This document shows positions 52,664 to 60,457 of a stretch of 64,000 bases of DNA, piece after piece. The notes beneath the pieces are model-generated. The model saw nothing but the letters and a program-made list of their open reading frames with translations. It made no database searches and was not told the origin of the DNA. Positions within the stretch are counted from its first letter, which is position 1; the number at the start of each line of letters is the position of its first letter. The stretch covers positions 1-64,000 of the forward strand of contig JABFGH010000015.1 in assembly GCA_013112585.1 (NCBI GenBank). Direction: 5' to 3'. The DNA is from Ignavibacteriota bacterium (GTDB lineage Bacteria; Bacteroidota; Ignavibacteria; Ignavibacteriales; Melioribacteraceae). Both the position numbers and the translations under genes were made by a program.

Positions 52664-53665
52664 TTATTCACTGAGATAGTTAATCACTTTATTGATAATA
52701 ATTGCTGCAAGTTTTGCAGTCCTTCTATCATGGTCCAAGGGGGGAGAAACTTCAGCGATATCAAAACTAATTACTTTTTTAGAATTTAATATTTCTTTTG
52801 TGAATTTGAGTACATGGTTAGGGTTTAAACCCAATGGCTGCAAAGCTGATACCCCCGGAGCAGAGGCAGAATTAAACACATCACAACAAAGAGTTAGATA
52901 AATATAGTCATTGTCATTAATAAAAGACTCTATTTTAGCTGAAATACTATCGTGATTGGATTCAGTGAACTCGTTTGCAAAAACATATTTTACTCCAAGT
53001 GAATTTGCCTTTTTAAAAAGACTCTTGGTATTACCGGAACTTTGAATTCCTAAACAGAGATAATCAAACTTCTGATTTTCTTTCGAGCATTTATCAGCTA
53101 TTTGAGAAAACATTGTTCCGGAGGAGCTTTGTTTGTCATAAGGTCTGAGGTCTAAATGAGCATCGAAGTTTATAATTCCAATTTTCGGTCTCTCCCCGGT
53201 TTGTTTTTTTAAATGATCAAAAATACCATTAAAATGACCGTATGCTACATCATGACTACCGCCAAGTACAATTGGGAAGAAGTGATTATCCAGAACTTTT
53301 TCAATGGCAATTCCCAACTGTTCCTGAACCTCTTCCATATTGCCTTCTAAGCAGAGTAGGTTCCCGCCATCATAAATTTCTGTTTTGTCATCAAATGATA
53401 CGGGCAAATTTGCAAATTTCTTTCGAATACCATCCGGACCCTCTTTGGCGCCTATTCTGCCTAAATTTCTTTTAATTCCTTCATCGCAGCAATAACCTAA
53501 AAAACAGATATTTAATTTGGAAGAATCAATTTTTAGGGACCTTAAGTCTTTTAAATTAAGCAGTTTAATTATTTGATGCATCCTGTATGAATCAATATCA
53601 TCGATATCATCAATCCTGCCATTCCAGAATTCAGGCTCAGTTGCGGTATAGTTTTTTAAGTTCAT
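52664..53665 (-). CDS. hutG: Formimidoylglutamase-like arginase-family hydrolase
   Basis: A 333-aa ureohydrolase. Manganese ligands are visible as GGSHD (near residue 137), FDAHLD, and the CCDVF segment in place of the usual SxDxD. SIFWNGRIDDIDDIDSYRMHQII at the start and GVSALQPLGLNP near the end resemble formimidoylglutamases of the histidine-degradation pathway more than arginases. No other hut genes are in the window. It lies between palindromes S7 and S8, so it is probably a cassette. Confidence 0.75.
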   Translation of the reverse strand: MNLKNYTATEPEFWNGRIDDIDDIDSYRMHQIIKLLNLKDLRSLKIDSSKLNICFLGYCCDEGIKRNLGRIGAKEGPDGIRKKFANLPVSFDDKTEIYDGGNLLCLEGNMEEVQEQLGIAIEKVLDNHFFPIVLGGSHDVAYGHFNGIFDHLKKQTGERPKIGIINFDAHLDLRPYDKQSSSGTMFSQIADKCSKENQKFDYLCLGIQSSGNTKSLFKKANSLGVKYVFANEFTESNHDSISAKIESFINDNDYIYLTLCCDVFNSASAPGVSALQPLGLNPNHVLKFTKEILNSKKVISFDIAEVSPPLDHDRRTAKLAAIIINKVINYLSE

Positions 53666-53690
53666 AATTTATTTTCCTTTTTTTTGCTTG

Positions 53691-53822
53691 CCGGTAACGT
53701 TTAGTATATGAAAAGTGGGCGATTTTGAAGCCTTAAACTTTCGGATGAGTACAAAGTTTGATATAAGCACAAAACCTTGAATTCACTAATATTTCGTCTA
53801 TTCTTTATATACATTGTTAGCC
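53691..53822 (-). repeat. attC-like palindrome S8
   Basis: CCGGTAACGTTTAGTATATG then AAAAGTGGGCG (53691-53721) pairs with CGTCTATTCTTTATATACA then TTGTTAGCC (53795-53822). The last codons of the DUF6544 gene (NNVYKE and stop) lie inside the right arm. On the minus strand the outer box GGCTAAC complements TTAGCC, the first bases of this cassette at attI-like B. The far core is CG|TTACCGG. Confidence 0.72.
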
Positions 53823-54925
53823 ACTGGCATTTTTTTCACGTTGTATTGAATGTCCGTTATTTTTAATTTTAACCAAGTCCACTTACCACCCTTCAATTCC
53901 CAACTTGCTTCGCACTCAACGGGTATTTTTATTCCACTCATTTCTTCAGTTTTTGTCGCTGCTACAGTCCATTCGGTAGGTTCTGTATCATTTGAATCTT
54001 GATAACGCATAGCTACGAATTTTTCAAAATTTCCGTATTCGTCAAAATAAAACTTACCTGAACCCTTAGTTCCTTTATAATCCATTGTGGCTCCGGCAGA
54101 ATAGTCGTCTATCGTCTCCCAAGTTATGTACGGGCTTAGAGATGCTGAAGGAAACCAAACGATTTCAGCCAAATATCGTTGCAATGTTGCTTGGTCTACC
54201 TTTTTCTCATCTTTTGCATTCGCAACTGGAATAAGCGAAAGAAGTTTTATTGTCATCTCGCCTTTACCATCATTAAATTTGTCTCTACCAACAACGCTCA
54301 AAATTGAGTTCATTTCAGTATTAATACTCCAATTGAATGCTGGCGGTTGAATAGTAAAATATTGTTCAGCTTTTCCACTATTCCAATTTTCTTGGTCGGG
54401 TTTTAATTTTAGTTGTAATTCTTGGGTTAGATATACATTAGAAATAGTCTGCTTGCCAACTACTCCGCTATTGGTCAACCATTTTTGAACTAATGGTGGT
54501 AAGTCGTTTAATGACTTTCTACTAATAATTTCTTGGTCCTTCTTGAATTGTGAACCTTCAAATAGATCTTCCCTTTCTTCTTTAATTTTAAGCTCGAAAT
54601 TGAAATTTGAATATCCTATAATAGTCGCAAATAAAATAATTAGGTTGGCTATTGTCCCAAATTTTGCATCAGACCAATAGTTGAAAATCAATACTTGCGA
54701 AACAACTATAGCCAAAAGTCCGCTTAACCACCAATAATCGTAATGAACAGAATAAAAAATGATTGTAATTACAAATAGTAGAAAAGTCAATAACCAAAAT
54801 ATTCCGTAAGTCTTTGAAATTGGTTGTGAAATCGCATTAAATTCAGATATCTCAAATGCTTTTAGAAATCCGAATAAATGAATGATTCCGTGAATTCCAA
54901 TTAATATGATTAAAGCTAATCGCAT
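53798..54925 (-). CDS. DUF6544 family membrane protein
   Basis: A 375-aa protein that begins with four membrane helices (about residues 1-120), followed by a soluble beta-rich domain. LPPLVQKWLTNSGVVGK, the AEQYFTIQPPAFNW strand and LAEIVWFPSASLSPYITWE are characteristic of DUF6544. Function is unknown; a lipid- or ligand-binding LolA-like fold is possible. Its stop codon lies inside palindrome S8. It is the first cassette next to attI-like site B. Confidence 0.78.
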   Translation of the reverse strand: MRLALIILIGIHGIIHLFGFLKAFEISEFNAISQPISKTYGIFWLLTFLLFVITIIFYSVHYDYWWLSGLLAIVVSQVLIFNYWSDAKFGTIANLIILFATIIGYSNFNFELKIKEEREDLFEGSQFKKDQEIISRKSLNDLPPLVQKWLTNSGVVGKQTISNVYLTQELQLKLKPDQENWNSGKAEQYFTIQPPAFNWSINTEMNSILSVVGRDKFNDGKGEMTIKLLSLIPVANAKDEKKVDQATLQRYLAEIVWFPSASLSPYITWETIDDYSAGATMDYKGTKGSGKFYFDEYGNFEKFVAMRYQDSNDTEPTEWTVAATKTEEMSGIKIPVECEASWELKGGKWTWLKLKITDIQYNVKKMPVANNVYKE

Positions 54926-54942
54926 TGTTTATTTTGCTTGTG

Positions 54943-55010
54943 GCTAACATCCCAATACACACTGTGTATAGCGGGACTAAATGTTATGTATAATTGTTTA
55001 TATTAAACAA
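54943..55010 (-). other. attI-like site B
   Basis: GGCTAACATCCCAATACACA then CTGTGTATAGCGGGACTAA and ATGTTATG form an AACATCCC/GGGAC..ATGTT stem with an inner ACAC/GTGT. It is clearly related to site A (45443-45510). On the minus strand GGGATG|TTAGCC marks the junction with the first cassette. TTGTTTATATTAAACAA (54994-55010) is palindromic and leads into the recombinase remnant start. Confidence 0.55.
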
Positions 55011-55025
55011 TCTAAAATATTATAT

Positions 55026-55144
55026 ATGAAGAAACAAGATTGATAGAAAAACTCCTCCAAAGACTAAAGGCTTCAAATTATTCTGAGCAATCTATAAGAA
55101 ACAATTCAAATTTATACTTACTAATTTTTCTAAACAATTATTAA
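55026..55144 (+). pseudogene. Tyrosine recombinase N-terminal remnant B
   Basis: ATG at 55026 begins MKKQD and stops. One frame change later the sequence reads LIEKLLQRLKASNYSEQSIRN then NSNLYLL and stops at 55144. This matches the SAM-like N-terminal domain of Xer/integron-type recombinases (NYSxxTIxxY). The catalytic domain is absent; the AlkD-like gene begins 50 bases on. It is divergent from the minus-strand cassettes, the expected place and direction for intI. Confidence 0.65.
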
Positions 55145-55195
55145 AGTTGAAAGTCCGATTGATAATTAAATACTGTTCTCGGCAGAAAATATACT

Positions 55196-55948
55196 ATGGC
55201 TAAAAAATTCAAAGACTATTACGATCTCGATTGTGCAGAACTGATTGCAGATAAAATTCTGCGGGTTGACGGTACATTTAATAAAAGAGGCTTTACGAAA
55301 TATCTCAAAAAAGAATTGCCGGATAAAGAATTTACCGCAAGGCAGGATGCGTTTGCCGATGCTTTTGAAAAATATTTACCCGATGATTATTCTAAAAATA
55401 TTTCTCTTTTTGAAAAAATACTCGGCGAAGAATTGCAGACAACCGAAGGAATGTTTATTTACGGCTGGTGGCTATGGCCTGTCGGAAGATACGTTCAGAG
55501 AAACGGCTTGAATGATTACGATGCCTCAATAAATTTTATTTATGAATTGACAAAAAGGTTTACCGGCGAGTTTGCAATTAGAACCTTGCTTGAAGCCCAC
55601 CCTAAAAAAACTATGCGGACAATGATAAAATGGAGCAAGGATAAAAATGTTCATGTACGGAGATTAGCAAGTGAAGGAGTTAGAATTAAATTACCCTGGG
55701 CTAAAAAGCTAACGGTTGCTCTCGATGAGTTTGAATCATTCAAAAAAATTTTAACAAACCTTAAAAATGATAAAGAAAAATTTGTGCTGAAAAGCGTCGG
55801 CAATAATTTAAATGATTTGATGAAGGAAGCTCCGCAATTGGCAAATCAAATTATTGATGAGTGGAAAAATGACAACCCATCAAAAGAAACATTGTGGATA
55901 ATTAAACATGGTGAGCGTAGTTTAAGAAAGAAAGGAAAGTCGAAATGA
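55196..55948 (+). CDS. DNA alkylation repair enzyme, AlkD-like
   Basis: A 250-aa all-helical protein built from HEAT-like repeats. TTEGMFIYGWWLWPVGRYV, FAIRTLLEAHPKKTMRTMIKW and HVRRLASEGVRIKLPWAKKL are typical of the alkylation-repair HEAT family, where the RRLASEG(x)RPxLPW segment is conserved. It probably removes alkylated bases without base flipping. It starts just downstream of recombinase remnant B. Single gene. Confidence 0.82.
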   Translation: MAKKFKDYYDLDCAELIADKILRVDGTFNKRGFTKYLKKELPDKEFTARQDAFADAFEKYLPDDYSKNISLFEKILGEELQTTEGMFIYGWWLWPVGRYVQRNGLNDYDASINFIYELTKRFTGEFAIRTLLEAHPKKTMRTMIKWSKDKNVHVRRLASEGVRIKLPWAKKLTVALDEFESFKKILTNLKNDKEKFVLKSVGNNLNDLMKEAPQLANQIIDEWKNDNPSKETLWIIKHGERSLRKKGKSK

Positions 55949-55983
55949 AAATACTAAGTATGATTTTATTAGTCCTCGTTTTT

Positions 55984-56052
55984 TCAAATTACAGAATCGA
56001 TTTTTGTGAATCTCAATCTATCATATAAGCGGTTTTCTTTTTCCTGATAAAA
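55984..56052 (-). pseudogene. pdxH 3'-end fragment
   Basis: The minus strand reads FYQEKENRLYDRLRFTKID then stops, matching FWQGRENRLHDRLRFTNYS at the end of the intact PdxH. It is joined directly to the truncated toxin gene at 56053. It lies 0.45 kb downstream of pdxH on the same strand. Confidence 0.8.
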
Positions 56053-56130
56053 CTAAATAATATTCTCGGGTAATTGTTCATCTCCGGATACATACCAAAG
56101 AAAAGCATGTGTATCTAATAATAATTCCAT
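56053..56130 (-). pseudogene. VapC-type PIN toxin, N-terminal fragment
   Basis: MELLLDTHAFLWYVSGDEQL is the start of a PIN-domain toxin with the first catalytic aspartate. After 25 codons the reading ends where the pdxH fragment begins, so the rest of the nuclease is lost. The ATG overlaps the DUF2281 antitoxin stop by one base, the original operon arrangement. Confidence 0.75.
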
Positions 56131-56336
56131 TACATATACTCTTTGAAATCATCAACTTGATCATCAAAATCCGGTTTTAGAATAATTTTACCCTTTGCGT
56201 ATCCGAATATTCTTTTTTTTGTTTTGGTTTTTTCTCTTTTTCTCTTTCTCTGAAGTAAGTCAATAAAATCAACTACCTCCGTTTTAAGAGAATCCGGAAG
56301 CGATTTAATTTTAGTATATAGTCTTATATCTGTCAT
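56130..56336 (-). CDS. DUF2281 antitoxin-like protein
   Basis: A 68-aa protein with the DUF2281 pattern: a short helix LPDSLKTEVVDFIDLLQRKRK, a basic linker and the FGYAKGKIILKPDFDD tail that usually wraps a VapC partner. The partner toxin gene immediately downstream is truncated, so this is an antitoxin without a functional toxin. Confidence 0.75.
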   Translation of the reverse strand: MTDIRLYTKIKSLPDSLKTEVVDFIDLLQRKRKREKTKTKKRIFGYAKGKIILKPDFDDQVDDFKEYM

Positions 56337-56391
56337 TTCAACCCTTTAATAAAATTATTTATTCATGAATTCTTTAAGTTAAATATTTTTC

Positions 56392-56475
56392 TTGTTTACA
56401 TAGTTATATTGACTAACGTAAAATAATATACATGAAGAAACAAGCGAAAAAAGTTAGTGAAGAAAAATTAAACTA
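56392..56475 (+). pseudogene. Third trace of the recombinase leader and start
   Basis: TATATTGACTAACGTAAAAT then AATATACATGAAGAAACAAG is about 85 percent identical by eye to the leader and first codons of remnant B. After MKKQ the frame ends within 14 codons. No palindrome or cassette adjoins it. The remaining gap 55949-56498 contains only the fragments listed here. Confidence 0.45.
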
Positions 56476-56498
56476 ACCTGCTAAAGAATAATTAAAAA

Positions 56499-57143
56499 TT
56501 AAGGAGCTAACCTTTCAATCTTCCATTTCTGAGAACTGTAATTTGTGAATCTCAATCTATCATGCAGACGATTTTCTCTTCCCTGCCAAAACTCAATCAT
56601 AACCGGCTTAACTCTGTATCCTCCCCAGTAATTGGGTCGCTCCACTTTTTTATTTTTATACTTTTCAGAAATTTGCGCAAAATCTTTTTCTAATTTCGAA
56701 TAATCAGAAATTAACATACTTTGGTTTGAGGCAACTGCTCCTAATTGATTGCCGCGCGGACGCGAATCAAAATATGCATCTGATTCTTCGGCGGATACTT
56801 TTTCTACTCTGCCTTCAATTTTAATTTGCCGCGCTAAAGCACCCCACCAAAAAACCAATGCTGCATTAGGGTTCTGCTCAAGTTGTTTTCCTTTTATACT
56901 GTTATAATTTGTGAAAAACACAAATCCTTTTTCATCAAAATCTTTTAGCAGTACAATTCTTGCTGAAGGTTTTCCATCCTCATCAGCGGTTGCAAGCGTC
57001 ATTGCATTCGGTTCTAATATGTTTTTTTTAACCGCATAATTAAACCAGTTTTCAAAAAGTTTAATTGGGTTTTTTTCAATTTTACTTTCATCCAAACCGG
57101 ACGAATGATAAGATTCTCTTAAGTCTGCTATATTTTGTTTCAT
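56499..57143 (-). CDS. pdxH: Pyridoxamine 5'-phosphate oxidase
   Basis: A 214-aa FMN enzyme that makes pyridoxal 5'-phosphate. MTLATADEDGKPSARIVLLKDFDEKGFVFFTNYNS and FWWGALARQIKIEGRVEKV are the FMN and substrate segments, and ENRLHDRLRFT is the family C-terminal signature, ending in the usual ERLAP. The start at 57143 (MKQNIADLRESY) was chosen because it starts the conserved LRxxY segment and AGAGAG precedes it. A decayed copy of its 3' end lies at 55984-56052. Confidence 0.93.
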   Translation of the reverse strand: MKQNIADLRESYHSSGLDESKIEKNPIKLFENWFNYAVKKNILEPNAMTLATADEDGKPSARIVLLKDFDEKGFVFFTNYNSIKGKQLEQNPNAALVFWWGALARQIKIEGRVEKVSAEESDAYFDSRPRGNQLGAVASNQSMLISDYSKLEKDFAQISEKYKNKKVERPNYWGGYRVKPVMIEFWQGRENRLHDRLRFTNYSSQKWKIERLAP

Positions 57144-57306
57144 GTTATTCTCTCTAATATAAATCCGCCAAAAAAATATTTGCTGCATCTTTTCTTTCTT
57201 AAATAATTATTGAAAAAAAAGTTGGAATGGCGACAGCCTAAATTGTAATCATGCTGCTTGAGTTGAATAGGCTAAAAATTATAACTACAAGTGAAGTTTA
57301 GCGGCA

Positions 57307-57729
57307 TTAATTAATCTTCAATTTATTCAAATATTCTTTAGCTGTCATAACCGGTAATTCGGACTGTATAAAATCTTTTACGTTTCTTGTAATTAAAATA
57401 TTGCAATTAGCACTTAGAGCACAATGATATTGCAGGGCATCTTCAAAATATTTAAAATTGCTTGATAAAGCTTTCTCAATAATCTTATCGGTTAGGTCGG
57501 AAGTTTCAGAAATTATTTTAAATTTACGAAGTTTCTCTTTTACGCTTTCTTTTTTTTCAACCTTTGCAAGCAAATAAAAAATTGTTGAATATGAAAGTGC
57601 TGAAACCATTAACCTCAATTTCCTTTTATCCGCTAAGGTTGCAATTTTTGCAATTGAATTGTAGTAAGGTTTTCTTTCACCAAGTAAATCCAACACTATA
57701 TTTGTATCTAAAAATAATCGGTCTTTCAT
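57307..57729 (-). CDS. PIN-domain toxin (VapC-like ribonuclease)
   Basis: A 140-aa PIN nuclease. Acidic residues are seen in FLDTNIVLDLLGERK, EDALQYHCALSANCNILITRNVKDF and an intermediate helix. It probably cleaves tRNA or mRNA when released from its antitoxin. It overlaps the upstream antitoxin gene by four bases, a typical toxin-antitoxin arrangement. Unlike the fragment at 56053-56130 it is intact. Confidence 0.82.
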   Translation of the reverse strand: MKDRLFLDTNIVLDLLGERKPYYNSIAKIATLADKRKLRLMVSALSYSTIFYLLAKVEKKESVKEKLRKFKIISETSDLTDKIIEKALSSNFKYFEDALQYHCALSANCNILITRNVKDFIQSELPVMTAKEYLNKLKIN

Positions 57730-57983
57730 TTATACTTTTCTGATAAGTGATTGCCGTACTCCTTTTTATGATCTAAATCTGCAGACAACTTTACTCCGGT
57801 AGCCATATTTTTAATAAAAGGAGAAATCTGAATGTCATCTTTATCAGCAGACATTTCGGTATCAACCAATGATTTTAAATAAGCTTCAATCAATCGGGAA
57901 AGACTTCTTTTGTGTGAAGCGGCATACTCTTTTGCCTTTTCAATCACCTGTTTATCAAGTTTTAAAGTTAATTTTGTATCCAT
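57726..57983 (-). CDS. DUF6364-type ribbon-helix-helix antitoxin
   Basis: An 85-aa protein that begins MDTKLTLKLDKQVIEKAKEY and continues AASHKRSLSRLIEAYLKSL, a ribbon-helix-helix DNA-binding domain, followed by a flexible toxin-binding tail. The start at 57983 was chosen because the ribbon begins there; the longer frame adds 24 non-homologous residues. It overlaps the PIN toxin gene by ATGA and likely represses the operon. Confidence 0.78.
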   Translation of the reverse strand: MDTKLTLKLDKQVIEKAKEYAASHKRSLSRLIEAYLKSLVDTEMSADKDDIQISPFIKNMATGVKLSADLDHKKEYGNHLSEKYK

Positions 57984-58260
57984 ATCAGCTCCGGCTTTAA
58001 TACGTATCAAAATAGTAATACTGTCCGTATTAATCAAATGTTTTTGTTGCTCCAAAGCATCACACGTATAACCACAACAGTTCTAAATCTTAGTCTGCTA
58101 TTGTTTATTGTACAAATTGTTTAAATGAAAAACGCTTTTAGAAAGAGGTCATCGTTCTTACGCATTTTCCAGATTGCAGGTAGAATGTCCTTTTGTGAAA
58201 TCTTACTAACCCGATTTTCTTTCAGTCAGTACAATTATTTTTTTTATCACCCCAAGTTTT

Positions 58261-58692
58261 TTAACTAAACAAAAATTTCAATGTGCTGTTTTTAACTTTT
58301 AGCTTATTATCAATAAATTTTTGAAGCGAATATTTGCCGGGTCCGGTAATAAACAACACCAGAAAACCTACAAAAAATAATATAGATTTTTCCTGAACGT
58401 TAAAGGGATCATTTGCATGATAAATAAACGCAGCAACAAACATTGTAGCTGCTAATGATAATGCACTGAGACGAGAAAAAATTCCAAGCGTTAAAAGTGC
58501 TGCACCGGCAAACTCTGCTCCGGCAGCAAGAATAAAGCTTAATGTTTCTCCAATCCCGAATGGATCGAAAAATTTAATCTCAGCCCCGCTGAATAGTTTT
58601 AACAATTTAGGGTAACCGTGCGCAGTAAGCATTATTATTCCAAAAGCCGATCTTAGGATGAAAAGCCCAAGGTCATTTAATTTGTCTGTCAT
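58261..58692 (-). CDS. DoxX family membrane protein
   Basis: A 143-aa protein with four membrane helices. ILRSAFGIIMLTAHGYPKLL and AAGAEFAGAALLTLGIFSRL are typical DoxX motifs. DoxX proteins are associated with thiosulfate oxidation or redox membrane complexes, but most have no proven role. Single gene. Confidence 0.82.
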   Translation of the reverse strand: MTDKLNDLGLFILRSAFGIIMLTAHGYPKLLKLFSGAEIKFFDPFGIGETLSFILAAGAEFAGAALLTLGIFSRLSALSLAATMFVAAFIYHANDPFNVQEKSILFFVGFLVLFITGPGKYSLQKFIDNKLKVKNSTLKFLFS

Positions 58693-58892
58693 AATTATTC
58701 CTTTATAAATAATCCGTTAAAAGTAATTTTCATTTAATTTATTCTCCGCAGTTCTGAAACAAAATTACACTCAATTATGTTCATTATCTTATCAATTATT
58801 TTTGATAATCAAAATGTTATTATTTTGTGATTTAATTGCATCGGTTGTTTAATATTTTATAAACAACTAAAATAAGAATGAAAGGATTTAAA

Positions 58893-59333
58893 ATGAATAA
58901 AGTATTATTTCTATTTTTATCAATAATGATTTTTACAACTATAGCAAAAGGACAAGATACCGTGAAATTAAATAAACTAACTCCCGAAGAAGAAAGAGTA
59001 ATTATCAACAAGGGAACAGAAATGCCTTACACCGGTGAATATACAAATAACAAGGAATCCGGTACATATATTTGCAGACAGTGCGATGCCCCGCTTTATA
59101 AATCGGAAGATAAATTCGACTCACATTGCGGGTGGCCCAGCTTTGATGATGAAATTGAAGGTGCAGTTAAACGAGTGCCTGATGCTGATGGCAGACGCAC
59201 CGAAATAATCTGCACAAAATGCGGCGGACACCTTGGGCATGTTTTTCTCGGAGAGGGGTTTACTGATAAAAATACACGCCACTGTGTAAACTCAATTTCG
59301 ATGAAGTTTATTAAAGACGGTGATGAAAAATAA
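58893..59333 (+). CDS. msrB: Exported peptide-methionine (R)-S-oxide reductase MsrB
   Basis: A 146-aa MsrB with a signal peptide ([20 protein letters not shown]), so it acts outside the cytoplasm. Zinc cysteines are in CRQCDAP and [12 protein letters not shown], and the catalytic cysteine is in [18 protein letters not shown] is the family signature. The ATG at 58893 is favoured because AAAGGA precedes it; an upstream ATG at 58878 adds five residues. It repairs oxidised methionines in envelope proteins. The electron donor is not encoded nearby. Confidence 0.92.
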   Translation: MNKVLFLFLSIMIFTTIAKGQDTVKLNKLTPEEERVIINKGTEMPYTGEYTNNKESGTYICRQCDAPLYKSEDKFDSHCGWPSFDDEIEGAVKRVPDADGRRTEIICTKCGGHLGHVFLGEGFTDKNTRHCVNSISMKFIKDGDEK

Positions 59334-59343
59334 TGCAGGCAAA

Positions 59344-59577
59344 TTAAATTTTTATTTCGGCAGTTTCCGCAGTGTGCTGCGAGGCGAAAAGCAGGTTAAT
59401 ATTTAATGCCTTTAAAACTTTACAAATAATATTAAACCCTACTGTTGATTTCCCTTTTTCTAAATCGAAAATTACAGTTTTGCCTACTCCCGATAAATCT
59501 GCAAGCTGCCTTTGTGTAAGCCCAAGTTTTTTGCGGTGGTATTTAATAATAAATGAAATTTTATATTGTTGGTTCAT
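59344..59577 (-). CDS. Orphan HipB/Y4mF-type XRE regulator
   Basis: A 77-aa protein with a helix-turn-helix: IIKYHRKKLGLTQRQLADLSGVGKTVIFDLEKGKSTVGF, closely resembling the HipB/Y4mF antitoxin branch. GCGGGA precedes the start at 59577; the longer frame adds a hydrophobic stretch without homology. No HipA-type kinase gene is adjacent, so it is an orphan or a partner located elsewhere. Confidence 0.75.
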   Translation of the reverse strand: MNQQYKISFIIKYHRKKLGLTQRQLADLSGVGKTVIFDLEKGKSTVGFNIICKVLKALNINLLFASQHTAETAEIKI

Positions 59578-59692
59578 TTTTCCCGCGTACGCAGTAATCA
59601 AAAATTGATTATTAAAAATAATCAAGCAAACGGAGATTCGCAATAGAATTACTGCGCACACGGTAAAATGATTAGAGAGGGATTATCAAACT

Positions 59693-60316
59693 TTAATCTT
59701 CGTAACTAATCTTTTCATCTAAAAAGAACAATCTTTTGGGTTCCTTATACTTTTTGGTAATAGAATAAGGAAAATCTATAATTTCGCCTTCTTTAGGCTC
59801 CTTCATTTTTAAGCTGGGTTTTCCTGTTAAAAGCATTGCAGCGGCGGCATTATTAAAACGGAATGTAATTTCCTTGGCTGAAATTGTTTCTCTGATAATA
59901 AAATATTTACTCACTTCATCGGTCATTAAATCAGCGGCGTACTCATCTTCCCACAAAACTTGGTCAACATTTGACTGTTCCGTAAACTCGCGCACAACAT
60001 CTTTAATCTCAACCTCGGCAGTTACAAACTGTAAATCGAAATTTAAATTTAAAATTTGCAGCAGATCGCCCCGGCTGAAAGTCATTTGACCGATCAAAGT
60101 TCCTTCATTGCTTACCAGTCCTTTTATTTGTTTAATATCCTTAACAATAAACTGAACTCTATTTTCATCAAGGCGGTAAACAGTTCCGGGTCTGCAGTTT
60201 GTACGCGGAGTATCAAAAGGCTTAAAATTCGGCAGCAATGAGTTAGGGGGTACTTTGCCGCTTTGTGCAAAATAGAATGTTGAAGCAAGCAGCAATATTA
60301 TTATAACTTTTTTCAT
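59693..60316 (-). CDS. Exported protein of unknown function
   Basis: A 207-aa protein with a signal peptide ending YFAQ. The mature part contains PRTNCRPGTVYRLDENRVQF, a mixed alpha/beta stretch and the segment RFNNAAAAMLLTGKPSLKM. No motif or family is recognised. It is divergent from the cytochrome operon and probably resides in the periplasm. Confidence 0.6.
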   Translation of the reverse strand: MKKVIIILLLASTFYFAQSGKVPPNSLLPNFKPFDTPRTNCRPGTVYRLDENRVQFIVKDIKQIKGLVSNEGTLIGQMTFSRGDLLQILNLNFDLQFVTAEVEIKDVVREFTEQSNVDQVLWEDEYAADLMTDEVSKYFIIRETISAKEITFRFNNAAAAMLLTGKPSLKMKEPKEGEIIDFPYSITKKYKEPKRLFFLDEKISYED

Positions 60317-60457
60317 CTCTCTAAGGTGTTTTTATTTTATTATCGGAAAAAAAGAAAAAAAATTAAATTTTTTAAGAAGAGAAAAAGACTTTATAGACTC
60401 GACTATCTTTTAGAAATTGCTTAACTTGAATATATTATAAACAAACGCGGGGTTTAT

